A DNA stretch of 64,000 nucleotides from Lepas anatifera (GCA_034440635.1 JAOTON010001821.1:62001-126000), one strand, 5' to 3'. Numbered from the stretch's first letter, positions 1-12,649 are shown. A program made the numbers and translations. The notes: generated from the letters alone by a model not told the origin.

Positions 1-859
1 AGTATAATACAATAGGTATAATCAGGGGCGCAGCCAGAGCTTTCGTATGGGGGGGGCACACCAACTTTGAGGGGCACCCCGGGGAAAAAGGGCACTTTTT
101 AACTTAACCTAAAAAACTTACTATATCTTTGTTTATATAATTTTTGGGCATCTTTGGTTCAATAAAAATGCAAAGAAATCATTGACGGAGAAGGAAAACT
201 CGATTAAAACCGAAAAAAGGAACGAAATATCACCAAAATGTCATGGAAGTAGCCAAAACACTACTTTTTGGATAGATTTAAGGGCAGCCAACTCACGCAA
301 GTACTTAACATCAGAGAAATCAGCGGAGCATGTGATATCTGTTACAATGTGCAGGTTAAGGCATATTGGAGTCGAAAATTTTTCTGTTATGCCCACTGGT
401 TTTGTCGTGACGAGTGAGCCCTAGCTGAATGCGGATTAAGTTCCTTGCCTCCCACAATCGCCGTGGGACGAGGAGTAGTATAGTGTCTTTGGAAGAACAC
501 ATTTTTGCTGCCGGAAAAATTTGGGAGATACATTTTGAACGCGTTTATTAAGTTCAATATTCGCAAGGCTCGGTCCCAGTTAAGAGTAAATAAAAGGTGA
601 ACAGGCCGGTGGTTTGGATGGGGATGGTGTGACAGGGCTAAAAATTGTGAAAACTATTTCTTCATCTAAATTAATTAGTAGAAATCCTGGTTTAGGGGAC
701 TGTGCTCTGAGCTCAGGGGCACATGCCTTTTATCATCCCTTCCCAGAATCCACCAGTATAATAAGCAATTTATATAACCAGGGGTGCCTAGGTATCACAA
801 GCCGTTTTAGAGATTCCTCATTCCCCGTTAGCTCCGTTTTACAAGGGGAGTTTCCATTG

Positions 860-2740
860 GGTTCTTATTCCCAATCTATTCAAGACCAGCTCTGGGGCCC
901 CCAAGTGTGGATCAGAGGCCTCCAGAGCAACTTCCCCCATCCCCCCAGATGTGCCTCCAGGGAATAGACTAGCTCAGTGACCCCGCCCCAAGATGATGGG
1001 AGTTGGCCTTGTGTTCTTATTATCTATCTATTCAAGATCATCTCAGGGGTCCCTGATGTAGATCAGGGCCACAGAGCAGCTCATGCTTCACCCAGGGACT
1101 AGACTAGCTCATTGGTCCCAGAGATGAGGTCATCAGACTAGCTCAATGGGCCACAGATAGACTCATGGGGCCTTAAACCAGTTCAAGAAGCCCCAGAACA
1201 GTTTAAGGCGCCAGATCACTTCAGGGGCCTCAAGCCAACTTAAGGGGCTCTCACAAGCTCAGCGCACGGACCAGCTCAGGGTACCCTCAGAACCTAGATC
1301 CGCTCTTGGGCCCCAGATCAGCTCTTGGGGCCCCAGATCAGTTCAGGGGCCTCAAGTCAGGTCAGGGGGCAAGATCAAGTCAGGGGCACTAATTCAGCTC
1401 AGGAATCCCTCACCAGCTCGGGGCCCAAGCAGTTCAAAAGCCCCAGAGCTGCTCAGGGGACACCAGATCGGCCCATAGGGCACCAGATCAGCCTAGGGGA
1501 CAAACAATCAAATCAGTGGTCCCCGACCAGCTCGGGGCCCAGATCAGTTCGGGAATACCAGATCAAGTCAGGAGGCACTTAATCAGCTCAGGAGCCCCAT
1601 ACCATCTCAGGGACCCTCACCAACCCCTGTGGGCCCAGCTCAGCTCAAGGCCTGGGAGCTGCTCAGGAAATCACGTAATTAACCTAGGAGGCCCGGGTCA
1701 GCTTAAAGGGCATAATATTATCCATGGGGCACCAGACTAGCTCAGAGGGAATAAGATGGGCTCAGGAGACACACTGATGACTCAGCAGGCTCCAGATCGA
1801 CTCAGGGGGCATTAGTTAAGTTCAGGAGGCAGTATATCTGCTCAGGGTGCACCAGATCGATCAGCACAGGGGGCATGTTCAAGTCAGGGGCACTAAATCA
1901 GCTCAGGGATCCCTCACCAGCTCCGGGCCCAATCAGTTCAAAAGCCCCAGAGCTGCTCAGGGGACAACAGATGCCCATAGGGCACCAGATCAGCTCCGGC
2001 GACAAACAATCAGATCAGTGGTCCCCGACTAGCTTGGGAATACCAGATCAAGTCAGGAGGCACTTAATCAGCTCATAAGCCCATACCATCTCAGGGGCCC
2101 TCATCAGCCTCTGTGGGCCCAGCTCAGCTCAGGGCTTTAGATCTGCTCATGAAATCACGTAAGGAGGCCCAGATCAGCTGAAAGGGCACCAGATTTCTCA
2201 GGGGGGCATCATATGGGCTCAGGAGGCACCAGATCGACTAAGGGGCATTAGTGCGGCTCAGGTGGCACCAGATCGATCCGCTCGGGGTCCAGATCAGCTC
2301 CCAGCCCCCCAGACTATGGCAGGAGCCTAAATCAGCTCAGGGAGCAACATAACAGCTCAGGGGACACAAGGTGGACTCAGGGCCCACCAAACCAGTTTAG
2401 GGGGGAACCAGACCATCTAAGGAGATATCAATAATCAGTTGAGGGGGTACCTAATCAGCTGAAGAGGCACCATATTGACTTAGGATACAGAATCAACTTG
2501 GGGAGGCATGATATCAGCTCGGGGGCCCGAATCAGCTCAAGGGGCACTAAATAAGCTATCAGGGCACCAAACAAGCTCGGAAGCATTAGACTAACTCAGA
2601 GAGCATTATATAGGTTCAGGAGGCACAATTATTTGCTCAGTGGGGCACTCGATTGACTCAGGGGCACCAGATCAGCTTAGAGGGCAAGTAATCAGCTCAA
2701 GGGGCCACGAGATGAGCTCAAGGAGCACCAGATTGGCTTC
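860..2740. repeat. Degenerate ~20-24 bp minisatellite inside family 1 copy 1
   Basis: The stretch repeats variants of CAGATCAGCTCAGGGGGCAC with a spacing of roughly 20-24 bases and much drift between units. The same array occupies the same place in the two other family 1 copies (28018-29045 and 61970-63300). Open frames through it give monotonous peptides rich in DQL, ISS and RGH and are not genes. Confidence 0.85.
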
Positions 2741-4661
2741 ACCCGTACGATTATTGGCGACGATGATGCAATAGGTAGACACATACTAGGTGCCCATACT
2801 CTTCTCGGGTGCTTGGAAAGGCGACAAAATGCCCTAGCTGACCGAGAAAGGTATAAAGTTGGCCAAAAATAGTTTCAATCGCTACATGCAGTCCAGTTAA
2901 ATCTAGGTTCAACGGCTAGGGCTCTAAATTTCGAGCGGCACGGCCCAAATTGGGTACACCACCTGGCAATCAAAAGGGCACCCTGGCAGTGATGGGGGCA
3001 CGTGCCCCCTGTACCTTCCTGGCTGCACCCCTGGACAGTAGATCAACTCCGGGAGGCATTAAATAAGCTCAGGGGGTCCGGATCAGCTCAAGGGGCACTA
3101 AAACAGCTAAAAGTACACCAGGCAAGCTCGGAGGCATCAAACTAACCCAGAGAGTATTTTATAGGTTCAGAAGGCACACTTATTTTCTCAGGAGGGCACC
3201 AGATTGACTACGAGGGCACCAGATCAGCTCAGAGGGCACATGATCAGCTCCAGGGGGCACCAGATGAGCTCCGCCCGTACGATTATTGGCAACGATGAGG
3301 CATTATCTGGAAACGGATTACGTGCCTATGCTCTTCCCGGGTGCTTGGAAAGGCGACAGAATGCCCTAGCTGACAAAAAAGGCACTTAGTTGTCAAACAA
3401 TAGTTGAAATCGCTAAATGCAGTCTAGTTACATCTAGGTTCAACGGCGCAGGGCACTACATTTCGAGTGGCACGGACCAAAGAGAGTACACCACCTGGCA
3501 ATCAAAAGGGCACCCGGCACCGATGGGTGCACATGCCCCCTGTGCCCCCTGGACGGTAGATAAACTCCGGGAGGCATTAAATAAGTTCAGGGGGCCCGGA
3601 TCAGCTCAAGGGGCAATAAAACAGCTAATCGGGCAGCAGGCAAGCTCGGAGGCATCAGACTAACTTAGAGAGCATTACAGGTTCAGAAGGCACAATTATT
3701 TATTCAGGGGAGGGGGGGCACCAGATTGACTACGAGGGCATCAGATCAGCTCAGAAGGCACATGATCATCTCCAGGGGGCACCAGATGAGCTCCACCCGT
3801 ACGATTATTGACGACGATGAGGCATTATCTGGAAACGGATTACGTGCCTATACTCTTCCCGGGTGCTTGGAAAGGCGACAGAATGCTTTAGCTGACCAAA
3901 AAGGCACTTAATTGTTAAACAATAGTTGAAATCGCTAAATGTGGCCTAGTTCCATCTAGGTTCAACGGCGTAGGGCACTAAATTTCGAGCGGCACGGCCC
4001 AAAGGGGGTACACCACCTGGCAATCAAAAGGGCAACCGGCACCGATGGGGGCACGTGCCCCCTGTGACCCCTGGCTGCGGCCCTGGACAGTAGATAAACT
4101 ACGGGAGGCATTAGATAAGTTCAGGGGGCCCGGATCAGCTCAAGGGGCACTAAAACAGCTAATAGGGCACCAGGCAAGCTCGGAGGCATGAGACTAACTC
4201 AGAGAGCATTATATAGATTCAGAAGGCACAATTATTTTCTCAGGGGGGGCACCAGATTGACTACGAGGGCATCAGATCAGCTCAGAAGGCACATGATCAG
4301 CTCCAAGGTTCAAGACCAGCGCTCAGGGGGCACCAGATGAGCTCAAGGGGCACCAGTTTAGCTCTGCCCATACGATTATTGGCGACGATGAGGCATTATT
4401 TGGAAACGGATTACGTGCCTATACTCTTCCTGGGTGCTTGGAAAGGCGACAGAATGCCCTAACTGACCAAAAAGGCACTTAATTGTCAAACAATAGTTCA
4501 AATCGCTAAATGCAGTCTAGTTCCATCTAGGCTCAACGACGTAGGGCACTAAATTTCGAGCGGCACGGCCAAAAAGGGCACACAACCTGGCAATCAAAAG
4601 GGCACCCCGGCACCGATGGGGGGGGCACGTGCCCCCTGTGCCCCCCCTGGCTGCGCCACTG
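2487..4661 (+). repeat. Four tandem versions of the transposon right-terminal unit
   Basis: Units of about 520-575 bp run at roughly 2487-3032, 3033-3550, 3551-4084 and 4085-4661. Each starts near an ATCAACT/ATAAACT-GGGAGGCAT block, passes a GTACGATTATTGG block, and ends in a GTGCCCCCTG segment. The third ends in an almost complete terminal sequence (CTGGCTGCGGCCCTG) and the last in the true TIR. The other two copies have one unit only. A ~60-codon open frame (3204-3389, 3726-3911) recurs in the units but has no recognised domain. Confidence 0.8.
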
Positions 4662-4674
4662 GGTATAATGTTTA

Positions 4675-4785
4675 ACAAATTCTTGGTAATAGCTTAGCAA
4701 GACTTCAAAATAAGTTTCATACAAATGCCTTTGAATGAAACTCAATTCGAGGTCTTGCGACAATATGATCAAGAATTTGTGATTT
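4675..4785. repeat. Imperfect inverted repeat (hairpin)
   Basis: About 50 bases from AATTCTTGGTAATAGC are mirrored with roughly three-quarters identity by the sequence ending TGATCAAGAATTT, with the centre near 4727. It lies just outside the right end of the first hAT-like element. Overlapping short open frames on both strands are products of this symmetry. Confidence 0.6.
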
Positions 4786-4890
4786 TACTTATTTTACATG
4801 TTATGCTGATTTTAATGAAGGATTGTGCCCGAATATATAACTTCGCTCTGGTAGTTCCATTTTGCATCCAGGATCCGAGGAGGCAGGCCA

Positions 4891-5715
4891 TCAACACGCG
4901 CATTGACGGGGGTCTGAGCCACATTCGCTTTGACGGGGGTGCCCGCCCCTCCCCCTAAGATTTCGAGAACCACGCTAGGTAGCGAAAAACGGTCAACGGC
5001 GTTGGGTAACCCATCCACTTCTCCATCGAAAATATTTGAACCATTTTTTGACAGGTCACATTTAAGGTCACTAGAGGTGAAGACATGCCGTCATAGGGAT
5101 AACATGTAAATGAAGGTTTTCGTTCATTACATCTAAACAAGTAAATATAGAGGAAAAACAACTCGAACTATATGAATCCTCGCATCAAGCGGAATCGAAT
5201 GATATATAATATGACCTTGCTAGGTCAAATCAAGGATTTGACCTGACCTGAGGTCAGTCAAGATCAAATTAGATAAAACGCATATCATTAGAACCGCAAA
5301 GACAAGGAAAATCTAATGCAGCTAAAATAAACGCTCTATCAGTATTCGTTACTACGTTATTCAGTTAAAACCATTTCCCATGTATTTCCAATGGAGAGGT
5401 CATGGCTCGTACCTGAGCTTAGGTCATCGATATAAAAAATACCGGAACATATTTTAGGAACCCGGTAGGGCCATCATGTGGTATGAGTTTCAATCGGATA
5501 AGTTCACCCTGTTCCGACTTTGATATCTAATTTTTTTTAGGTCAGGTCACTTGAACTGTATTGGTGACCTGACCTGAGATGACCTAACCTTAAAATTTTT
5601 ACAAAAGTGATGAGAAAAAAGGAATGCCAAGTACGGCGGCGCGCGCCGCCGTTTTTATGCCATCTCCTAAAAACCCAAGGGGGCGGGTACCCGCCCCGTC
5701 AATGCGGCGTGTTAA
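4891..5715 (+). mobile_element. TTAA-type non-autonomous element, copy A
   Basis: The ends are inverted: ACACGCGCATTGACGGGGG at left and CCCGTCAATGCGGCGTG followed by TTAA (5712-5715) at right. The left target is TCAA, one change from TTAA. A TTAA target is typical of the piggyBac superfamily. The interior has no coding capacity and is dense in AGGTCA/TGACCT hexamers around 5213-5265 and 5540-5590. Copies B, C and D share the whole sequence. Confidence 0.8.
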
Positions 5716-5815
5716 ACATCATGTTAACTCAAAATTCATATCAATCAACTCGCAAATGGCAGCCCAAACGTGCATCAAAATCAGACCTTAATCACAATTT
5801 GGCGAGCGTCTGTCA

Positions 5816-6170
5816 GTGAGTCGGCCGCCGAGACTAATGAAGGCGCGTACCCGCGGCAGCCTGCGAGCGGACAGCCCGCCGCCGTTTGACCTGTCATGTC
5901 GCGGCGGCCGTCGCTCATGCTGGGTCTCCTTCTGTCCCAAACGGGCCGCTCGCCGCATACCGGCGCTACCTGACGCACGTGACGCGCAAACAACATGCCG
6001 GCGTCATACCCGTCACAGCCGCGGCGCGCCGCACCTCGTTAGCCCAGCTCGGGTATCCAAACGCTGCGGTACCCGATGACGCTCTTCCGTGCGAATGCTG
6101 CGCAGCTGTGGTGAAGCTGTATCGTGCCAGAGAGAGGTATTTTGGGAGGTGACCTAATAAGAGCACGCCT
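5816..6170. other. GC-rich island, possible host exon(s)
   Basis: The segment is markedly richer in G, C and CpG than its flanks and lacks stops in several frames on both strands. On the minus strand a stretch preceded by TGCGTCAG and followed by ACAG-GTCAAA (about 5893-5965) would join in phase to the exon at 6422-6571. On the plus strand a frame reaching 6152 is also plausible. I cannot decide which, if either, is real. Confidence 0.3.
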
Positions 6171-6421
6171 GGATGCGTCGGCTCAAGGACTTACATATCA
6201 GGCTGACGTAAATTCAAAATATTTTTCCCCGATTTTCTAAACGCAAAAAACTGACGCAAGAAGGTGGTACCCTACTGCACAGACCATGAAAACAATTTTT
6301 AAGCCTATTCACTTTGAAGGGAATATAAGCTCTTTTCCTCTCCAAGCCCGTCTAAATTCTTGCTAGGTCCGATTTGTAAACGGCTGCGGCGCGGACCCGC
6401 TCACGCCGGAGGGGCCATGAC

Positions 6422-6842
6422 CTGCCAGGAGGCAGGATGTGGGACAAGCTGAAGGGGAGCCTCCACTTGAGGGGCCTCCTCCAGTGACGAATCCAAGGTC
6501 AGGTTTCGAGGAAGGGGTCTCCTAAAATAGCTCATGGCTCTTTTCGCCGGCACAAGCACCTGCGCCCTCATCTGAAAAACTTTTGCAATCTTCAAGGCCT
6601 ATTATAGTTTTTAAAGATATTTTGTGTGGTAAAGGGGGCCTCCGAATTTAAGCCGAGGCTGGCAGCGGCAGCAGGACCCACCTGCAGCAGCTGCTGCTGT
6701 TGCTGCTGTTGCTGCAGGCTGCGCTGCACCAGGCGCAGCCGCTCGATGGTCTGCTGAGCCCGCTGTCGCTCCACCTGTCTCTCCAGCAGCAGCGGCAGCA
6801 GCGCGGCCGGCCGACGCGTCACCAGGGGGGACGCCCTGGTCC
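6422..6842 (-). CDS. Two internal exons of a host gene with a poly-Q/coiled-coil region
   Basis: The upstream exon is 6842-6682. It is preceded by a TTTGGCAG acceptor, followed by a GTGGGT donor, and encodes a charged helical stretch (LLLERQVERQRAQQTIERLR) running into a glutamine tract. The next exon is 6571-6422, behind a pyrimidine-rich TTTTTCAG acceptor and before a GTCATG donor. It encodes MRAQVLVPAKRAMSYFRRPL and about 30 more residues. The 110-base intron keeps phase 0 on both sides and both exons are open throughout. The E/Q/R-rich helix resembles coiled coils of transcription cofactors, but I do not recognise the protein. Further exons should lie above 6842 and below 6422; the GC-rich island at 5.8-6.2 kb is a candidate. 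Confidence 0.5.
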
Positions 6843-6959
6843 CTGCCAAACAGACGCACAGACGGTGGTGCACTGCAGCGGTGAAACGGACAGATTCACT
6901 GGAAGGCTCACCGAAACAGACTGACTCTAACCCCTGCCCCAGCGCGAACGTGGGTTTTC

Positions 6960-8370
6960 AAACACGCCCTCGATTTCGGATCCTATGTGAAAACCAAAAA
7001 TAAAATCTCTGTGTATAGCCCAAGAAAAAAGATTATGAGTTATATTAGTCACTTTGCTGCTCAGGACAATATTGAGGTCATAACGGGCCACAGAAAGTGG
7101 CAGATTTGGAACAGGTTTTTACTGTAAATTCTGACTGGGTTAAACTAAAGGCAGCTTTAGGCATGATTAGAATACCCTCCTTACGGGGAATCGAACTATT
7201 CATAATATAGCCATCCCAGACCAACACGCGAAGATGACTCAACCCAAGGTCAGAGCACGGTTACTTCCCAACTTATGTTGATATAAAGATAAAACAGGCA
7301 CAATTGTATACAAATAGATTCACGTTACGCTTCCTTGCGAAGTTGCTCACCCGAGTCCAAGAGCATACTTTTAAAGTAGCACCAAAGCCCTCAGAGCTCG
7401 CAGGTTAAGGCCTTCGATCAGACGCTTGAGAGTGGCCTAAGTTATCGAGATACTGGGTAGAAGTCATTCTAAGCCGTATCTATAAGAATGAATCCATTTC
7501 CGTCATTTTGTATTTTCACTACATTTGCAATGCAGAGGTCAATCCAATGGAGAGGATCCCTGCCTGACCCTAAGTCATAGTATAAAATACAAACGTCACC
7601 CTGGAATCCAATTGGCCCCCTTGTTTTTTTTTGCAAATCATTCCGAGTCGATTCAAATGAGACAAATGTCACTTTGCAGAACCGTAGGGAGATAAATTTG
7701 ACAACTTACGGACAAAAACTAGCTGCAGGTGAGGTCAGATCAACGAGTCATGGCGTCATTTCTAGACCCAAGTAAAGCGATTCTGCTCTTCTAAAATAAG
7801 GCTGACAAAACCAGGGTGCAACTCGGCTTCTAAAAGAACTAGTTCAAAGTTTTTAAATATCACTGAAAGCTCTTGAAACAAAAAAGCTGCAAGCTATCAT
7901 TCACTCTGAGGTCAGATCAATGCCAAGGTCACCATCAAAGGTCACAATTTTTGGAGTTGTTTGTGTCTAAAACTTTTAAACGAAACAAGATACAGTCTTG
8001 AGCTTGAACCTTGCCATAAGGTCAGTCATACCTTGTTGCTGCCATGCCTTGGTCAGCATACCATTCAAATGCTTTGCTCAAGACTAAGACATTGGTGTCT
8101 TTTGTTTTGTTTTAGGTCTAATGATTCCTGAGTTATAAGTGATTTTCTAAATGGGTTTAAATTTGACCCATTTTGGCCCGCTGTGACGTCACGGGTCAAT
8201 TTGATCAAACTCGGTTCCAGAGAAGAAGGCAGAAAGGAGCTTCCGGCGCAGTTTCATTTTTTCCCTTTCACTTACGGTTCCCGAGATTGTAGGGAGTCCG
8301 GTCGGAACCCCAGGCGGTCGTGTATAGGAAAAGAGTCCAGGCGGTGCCGGGTTAAACAAACTGATGCCAG
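6960..8370. other. Non-coding stretch with diverged AGGTCA-type repeat
   Basis: No convincing coding frame is present. Parts around 7500-8050 look like a diverged relative of the TTAA family, with a CCAATGGAGAG block followed by CCTAAGTCAT and several AGGTCA half-sites. Confidence 0.4.
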
Positions 8371-8530
8371 TTGAAATTTTTTTTAAGTAAGGTCACTCGA
8401 CCTGACCCGGTGATCTGAGCTGAGACAACCCAGGCCTGAAAGTTAGAGAAAATGCTGCACACATGATTATAAGGAGTACCCAGTACGGCGGCGCTCCGTG
8501 ACGTTATTTTTCCTCGGCCTTGGAAAAACT
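8371..8530. repeat. Fragment related to the right end of the TTAA family
   Basis: The order AGGTCACTCGACCTGACC, then CCCAGTACGGCGGCG, matches the right third of copies A, C and D. The terminal inverted repeat itself is not seen, so this is a truncated piece. Confidence 0.5.
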
Positions 8531-8544
8531 AAATGGGTTTTAAA

Positions 8545-8925
8545 AAAGAACTGGGGGACCCTTGAGCTGAGTCGGGCCACTAAAATAATCTGGCCCCCTG
8601 AGCTAACCTAGGGCCCTCTGTGCTGAGCCTCTGGGGAGCTCTGTGCTTATGTAGGTTCAGGGCATATTTAAGGAAATGGGACTGGTGGGCATTCAGCTGA
8701 AAAGGGCACGAATTCCCACCGAAAGGGCACTCCTAAAGGATCAAAAGACTGGTGGCTGGTGGGCACTGGGCCGTTCAGGGTCGTTCACTGGTGGACATAG
8801 CATGGGGGTCTGGTGGGCAAAACGCTCACCACTTTATAGCTTAAAATATGCTCTGGTGGGGTCCATTGATAAGCTAGTTTCAGGGCCCATGAGCTGGTCT
8901 GGGGTCCCCTGACCTGACTGATTTG
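8545..8925 (-). repeat. Inverted fragment of the family 1 minisatellite
   Basis: Read on the minus strand it contains CCAGACCAGCTCATGGGCCC and related units, matching the arrays inside the family 1 elements. No terminal repeat is recognisable, so it is an old fragment in opposite orientation. Confidence 0.5.
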
Positions 8926-9819
8926 GGTGCATAAAATATCCGTTCGTCGTATGTCATGGCCACGCTTAAGTACCTTGAGCCAAAACGACGCAAGCTAAGA
9001 GCTTGGAATTTTGCATGTATATGCGCTCATGCGGTCCTATAATCATATTAAATTTTAGTGATGGTGGGGTATACAGTTTGCCCCCGGCACGTGCCGAAGC
9101 GGACCCATATTGTCATGCCGAAGGTAAAAACTGAAATATGGGTTGAGCACGTGCTGGGATACAGGAGATCTGTTATTTCAAGGGTCGACTAATGTTGCCG
9201 TATTTTTTTCGTGGATTTTTTTTCGGGGAATTTCTCAAGTATTCATCATCGATGGTGTTTCGTTTCATAATATATGAGCGCTGTTGAGGGCTTAGGTAAG
9301 GCACCGTTCGTCACCATCACGAGCAGAAAACGGCAGGGCATTTTTAAGGATAAGTCAGTGGGGGGGGCTTTCTTGTGCTGGTCATTATAGTGTCTTCAAA
9401 GAGCAAGACCCCATTCGAGAGGGTTTGATAAAGCTTAGACGCGTTAGTGTTAAAAAATGTTTCTCAATTTTTTGTTATTCCATGTCTAGAGATTATAAAT
9501 GCTGCCCAGGGCTGCTAGGTTTTTTTCAGCGGAAAAGTTCAAACCGAGTTAGAAAAAGGGCCAAAGAGGGGCAAAATTGTATTTCCACTAAAATAGCCAA
9601 ATAAACACCACAAAAGCCAGATTTGAGGCCAAAACGACCCCTAGCGGTAGTCATAAAACCACAGAAAAAGCGACTTGTATCACTGTTTAAAACTAACTGT
9701 TGACAGTTTGATATTACCTTCACGCAATATTTTTAGCACACTACCCATCTAATAGGAAGCAAGGGGTGCCCTTCCAGCCCCATGTGGCTATCGCCATCCA
9801 TGCAACCAGAACATTTTTG
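8926..9819. other. Non-coding stretch, nothing recognised
   Basis: Only short open frames, a poly-G run near 9360 and unremarkable sequence. I see no repeat partner in the window. Confidence 0.4.
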
Positions 9820-10025
9820 GGATCATCAATCCTCCCCCCCCACTTTTTGACCAACAATTTCCTGATCTCAGTCAAATGGGAGTAAACCGGAAATTTGTAT
9901 AACCAGCCGCTGTGGAAGGCAAGGAGGAGCCCAAATTCGAAAAGTTTTTGGCACTAACGTGGAAAGTTTGCTCTCAGCATCAGGTTGAAGTTTGGCTGGC
10001 CCCCTCACTTTTTTGCCGGTGACGA
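9820..10025 (-). repeat. Dispersed ~210-bp repeat, partner of 37389-37600
   Basis: The reverse complement shares order and spacing with the later copy: CACCGGCAAAAAAGTG, then AACTTCAACCTGATGCTGA, then a CGAATTTGGGCTC block, then ACTGAGATCAGGAAAT. It ends in a run of G/C. The family is not recognised. Confidence 0.7.
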
Positions 10026-11630
10026 CGCTTATGTATGCCACCACCACAATAATAAATACAAATGCTAAGCACCTCATACCGCCACACCAGCAACCAGTCT
10101 TACGCACTTTGACTACACAGTGTCCAGTAATCCACGAACGAGCTCTTAGCGCTGACAACTGGCTGCGTGGGAATTGAGAGCATTATGCAATGTCACGGTA
10201 CTGGCTGGGATGTGGGCTTCCGGTCGGATAGAACAGGATGTTTGATTGGTTGTAGGCCAGCGTTCATATCCAGCGTTGTGATTAGTTGATGCTGAGGCTG
10301 CTTTGCCGGGATTTCCCGAAACTACACGCTTTGTTTCTTCTTCGCACGATGGAGTAGACAGCCACGGGTGGAAATTGCTGAACACAATTTTTGTGGATTG
10401 CCAATTTGGGACCAGAAATAGAACAAAGTTATAATTATCGGGTGGTGTTCTGTCTTATTTTCGTTAGGTGAGTCTGCATTTGGTCAATTTAAGTCATCTG
10501 TCTATTTCACTAGGGGGCCAATTTCTGGGCACGGGGAGGGGAATTTCGGCCGACTGAGGGAGCAAATGGCCCCACAAAACATGTTATCATGTTAAAAAAG
10601 GGCAAGAAAAACAAGTCACACTTTCTACAAGCAAACGAGGAAATTCGCTGATTTCAATGAAATATTGTTTTTGGAAAACTTTGGCTTCACCACAGAAGGT
10701 GAAAACGGGACGTTTTCACTTTCGGCGCAGACGCTTGCTCATTAGGTATTGCTACACGGGGGTGCCAAAGTGGGAGTGCGCTCGTGGCATACGACGTCCT
10801 AAGACCGTGATCTGCGGAACAGGGTGTGGTGAGAATGTTTAGTTTTAGGGGAAACTTGATGGTGCAACGACAGAAAATACTTCACTTTTGGCTGCCGAGT
10901 TCAGTTAAGATGTTCGAAAATGTTTATTTAAATAAATGTATGAGTTATGCTAATATATCACATAATACAATTTCAAAGAATATATAAAGTAAATCATCAT
11001 GAAAAACAGACATTCTTAGACATGAAGCTCTGACAAGGTTAAAACATCTGCAGTCTGCCTGACTCAAAGTGGGCTCGGCGGGACAGCATAGCTACAGGAT
11101 ATGTAGTGCGGCACAGTTTTCACATAGGAAGCGTAATGCGGTGCAGCCTAACTACAGGTCTGTGCGTTGCAAAGGCACGGAGCTTTGAAACAATTCTCAG
11201 GATTGCTCATTTCATGAGTAGATGCTTTTCATTGGAGAATTTCATGGTTTACTGTTAAGATGTTTACATTCATACTCACAGTGCATTTAATCGGCAAAAG
11301 TGTAGGCTAAATTCGTTATTTGTTTATTATACCACGAGGAAACGGGAAGTATCTCAGAGACCATCGAGGAGTGGTGTTGAGCGCCCATGTTTGACAGCAC
11401 TGGTCAACAAAATTTAACTTTTGTCGTGGATCAAATATAAAATAGTTCGTTTCTAAGGTAATTTGTGGCACTGAACACGAATCTGGCAGCAGAAATGCCG
11501 TATCAGATCAAAACTTTGAGATCCAGTATGTCTGTGTGTCGTCTTTGTGCAAGCCTACTTGGAATCAGTGACATTGACAGTGCAAACCCAAGAGGTCTAG
11601 GAAAATGAACGTTTAGGTGTTTGTGGAGGC
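10026..11630. other. Non-coding stretch, nothing recognised
   Basis: Only short scattered open frames. A loosely repeated motif (ATAGCTACAGG / CTAACTACAGG with GTAATGCGG and GTAGTGCGG) occurs near 11085-11160. No gene or element boundary is evident. Confidence 0.35.
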
Positions 11631-11639
11631 TAGGGTATT

Positions 11640-12240
11640 CTACCTTAAACCCGATTTTCATAGACCTAGGTCAATATATTCAAGGTAAAACGAGGCCATA
11701 TATGTCAAATTCTGTATGTGCAGGGTAGGCATTGGTAAATGCCGTGATTATGCGATGAGAAGGCGGATATGGAGAGAAAGTGGCTTAAAGTAACAGAGGA
11801 AAGGTCTGAGGCAATGTTCTCTGAAACTTTTAGGCCAAGGTCGTTCAAGGCCATTGACCTTTGACGTCAAAATATTACATTTTCCCTATAACATGTACTG
11901 CAACTAGCACGATGGCAACCGTCGGGCGGAAAATAAGGTTTGACCTTGACCCATGACTTTTGTCTTGAACTTGCGACTGTGAGCTCAAGATTGAGTGACC
12001 TAGCGTATGACGTCATACCATGGTATACGTCATATTAGGCGGCATCATCCGACCAAAGGCACTAGGGTCAATGACCTTGAAATGGTGGTATGACCTTGAC
12101 CTGTGACTTTTTACTTAGACTCGACCTTCAAGGGAGGTGACTCTGACATAAAATCCTTATCATATAATGTTGCGACGTCACCTCTCGGTCTTCAATACCG
12201 GCGAGCTTGTGCGACCGAGCGTAAACCTTGTTCAATGTAC
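11640..12240 (+). repeat. AGGTCA-rich dispersed repeat, family 2 copy 1
   Basis: It shares an ordered set of blocks with 18070-18545 plus 19481-19655 and with 42935-43730: GACCTAGGTCAATAT, TGACCTTGACCC, TATGACGTCATACCATG, CAATGACCTTGAAA and GACGTCACC. No ends were defined. It is non-coding and dense in TGACCT half-sites. Confidence 0.65.
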
Positions 12241-12612
12241 AATGTTCATGCACTTGAATGCGAGGTAGTCTTCCGTTGCAATAAATTCACATGTATATTG
12301 ATAAGCTGCATTGTCTGGGTGCAGATAATCCGGATTCGCGACAGCCTTGATCTATATTTTTCCACAAAAGGCTAGGCTGATGACAGTGTGTGGAAAGCGT
12401 AGGGGCTATACACCAGGTATGCTCTGGAGAAGAAACCAGGGCCGATGGCAAAAAACGGTTACTAAATTTGAAATCAGCGTTATCGAAATAGGCAGAAACA
12501 GGTGTTCACGTGCCGGATCCATTTTGGCTGTTGACCAAGTGTAGGTGATTCTAGGGTGGGGCGTAATTGACTTTGCCGCTTACAACAGAGATGTAAATCT
12601 AAACAAAAGAAA

Positions 12613-12613
12613 C

Positions 12614-12649
<36 letters not shown>
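12613..12649. repeat. (TA)n microsatellite
   Basis: An uninterrupted alternating TA run of about 37 bases. Confidence 0.95.

Larger units (their letters stand above)
23..4661 (+). mobile_element. hAT-like non-autonomous element, family 1 copy 1
   Basis: The left end CAGGGGCGCAGCCAG and the right end CTGGCTGCGCCACTG form a 15-bp inverted repeat with one mismatch. The octamer GGTATAAT lies immediately outside both ends (15-22 and 4662-4669), an exact 8-bp target-site duplication. An 8-bp duplication with CA..TG ends is the hAT hallmark. No transposase is visible inside, so it would have moved in trans. The body is a ~500-bp left arm, then a degenerate minisatellite, then four head-to-tail versions of the right end. 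Two further copies with their own duplications lie at 26166-29345 and 40075-63588. Confidence 0.9.

Noticed and set aside
1325..2078. Overlapping open frames with repeated DQL, ISS and RGH peptides
   Set aside because: They are translations of the degenerate minisatellite; the same peptides appear in several frames and in every family 1 copy.
860..4661. CRISPR-like array
   Set aside because: Repeats are degenerate, spacers are not unique, there are no cas genes, and the DNA is animal-like.
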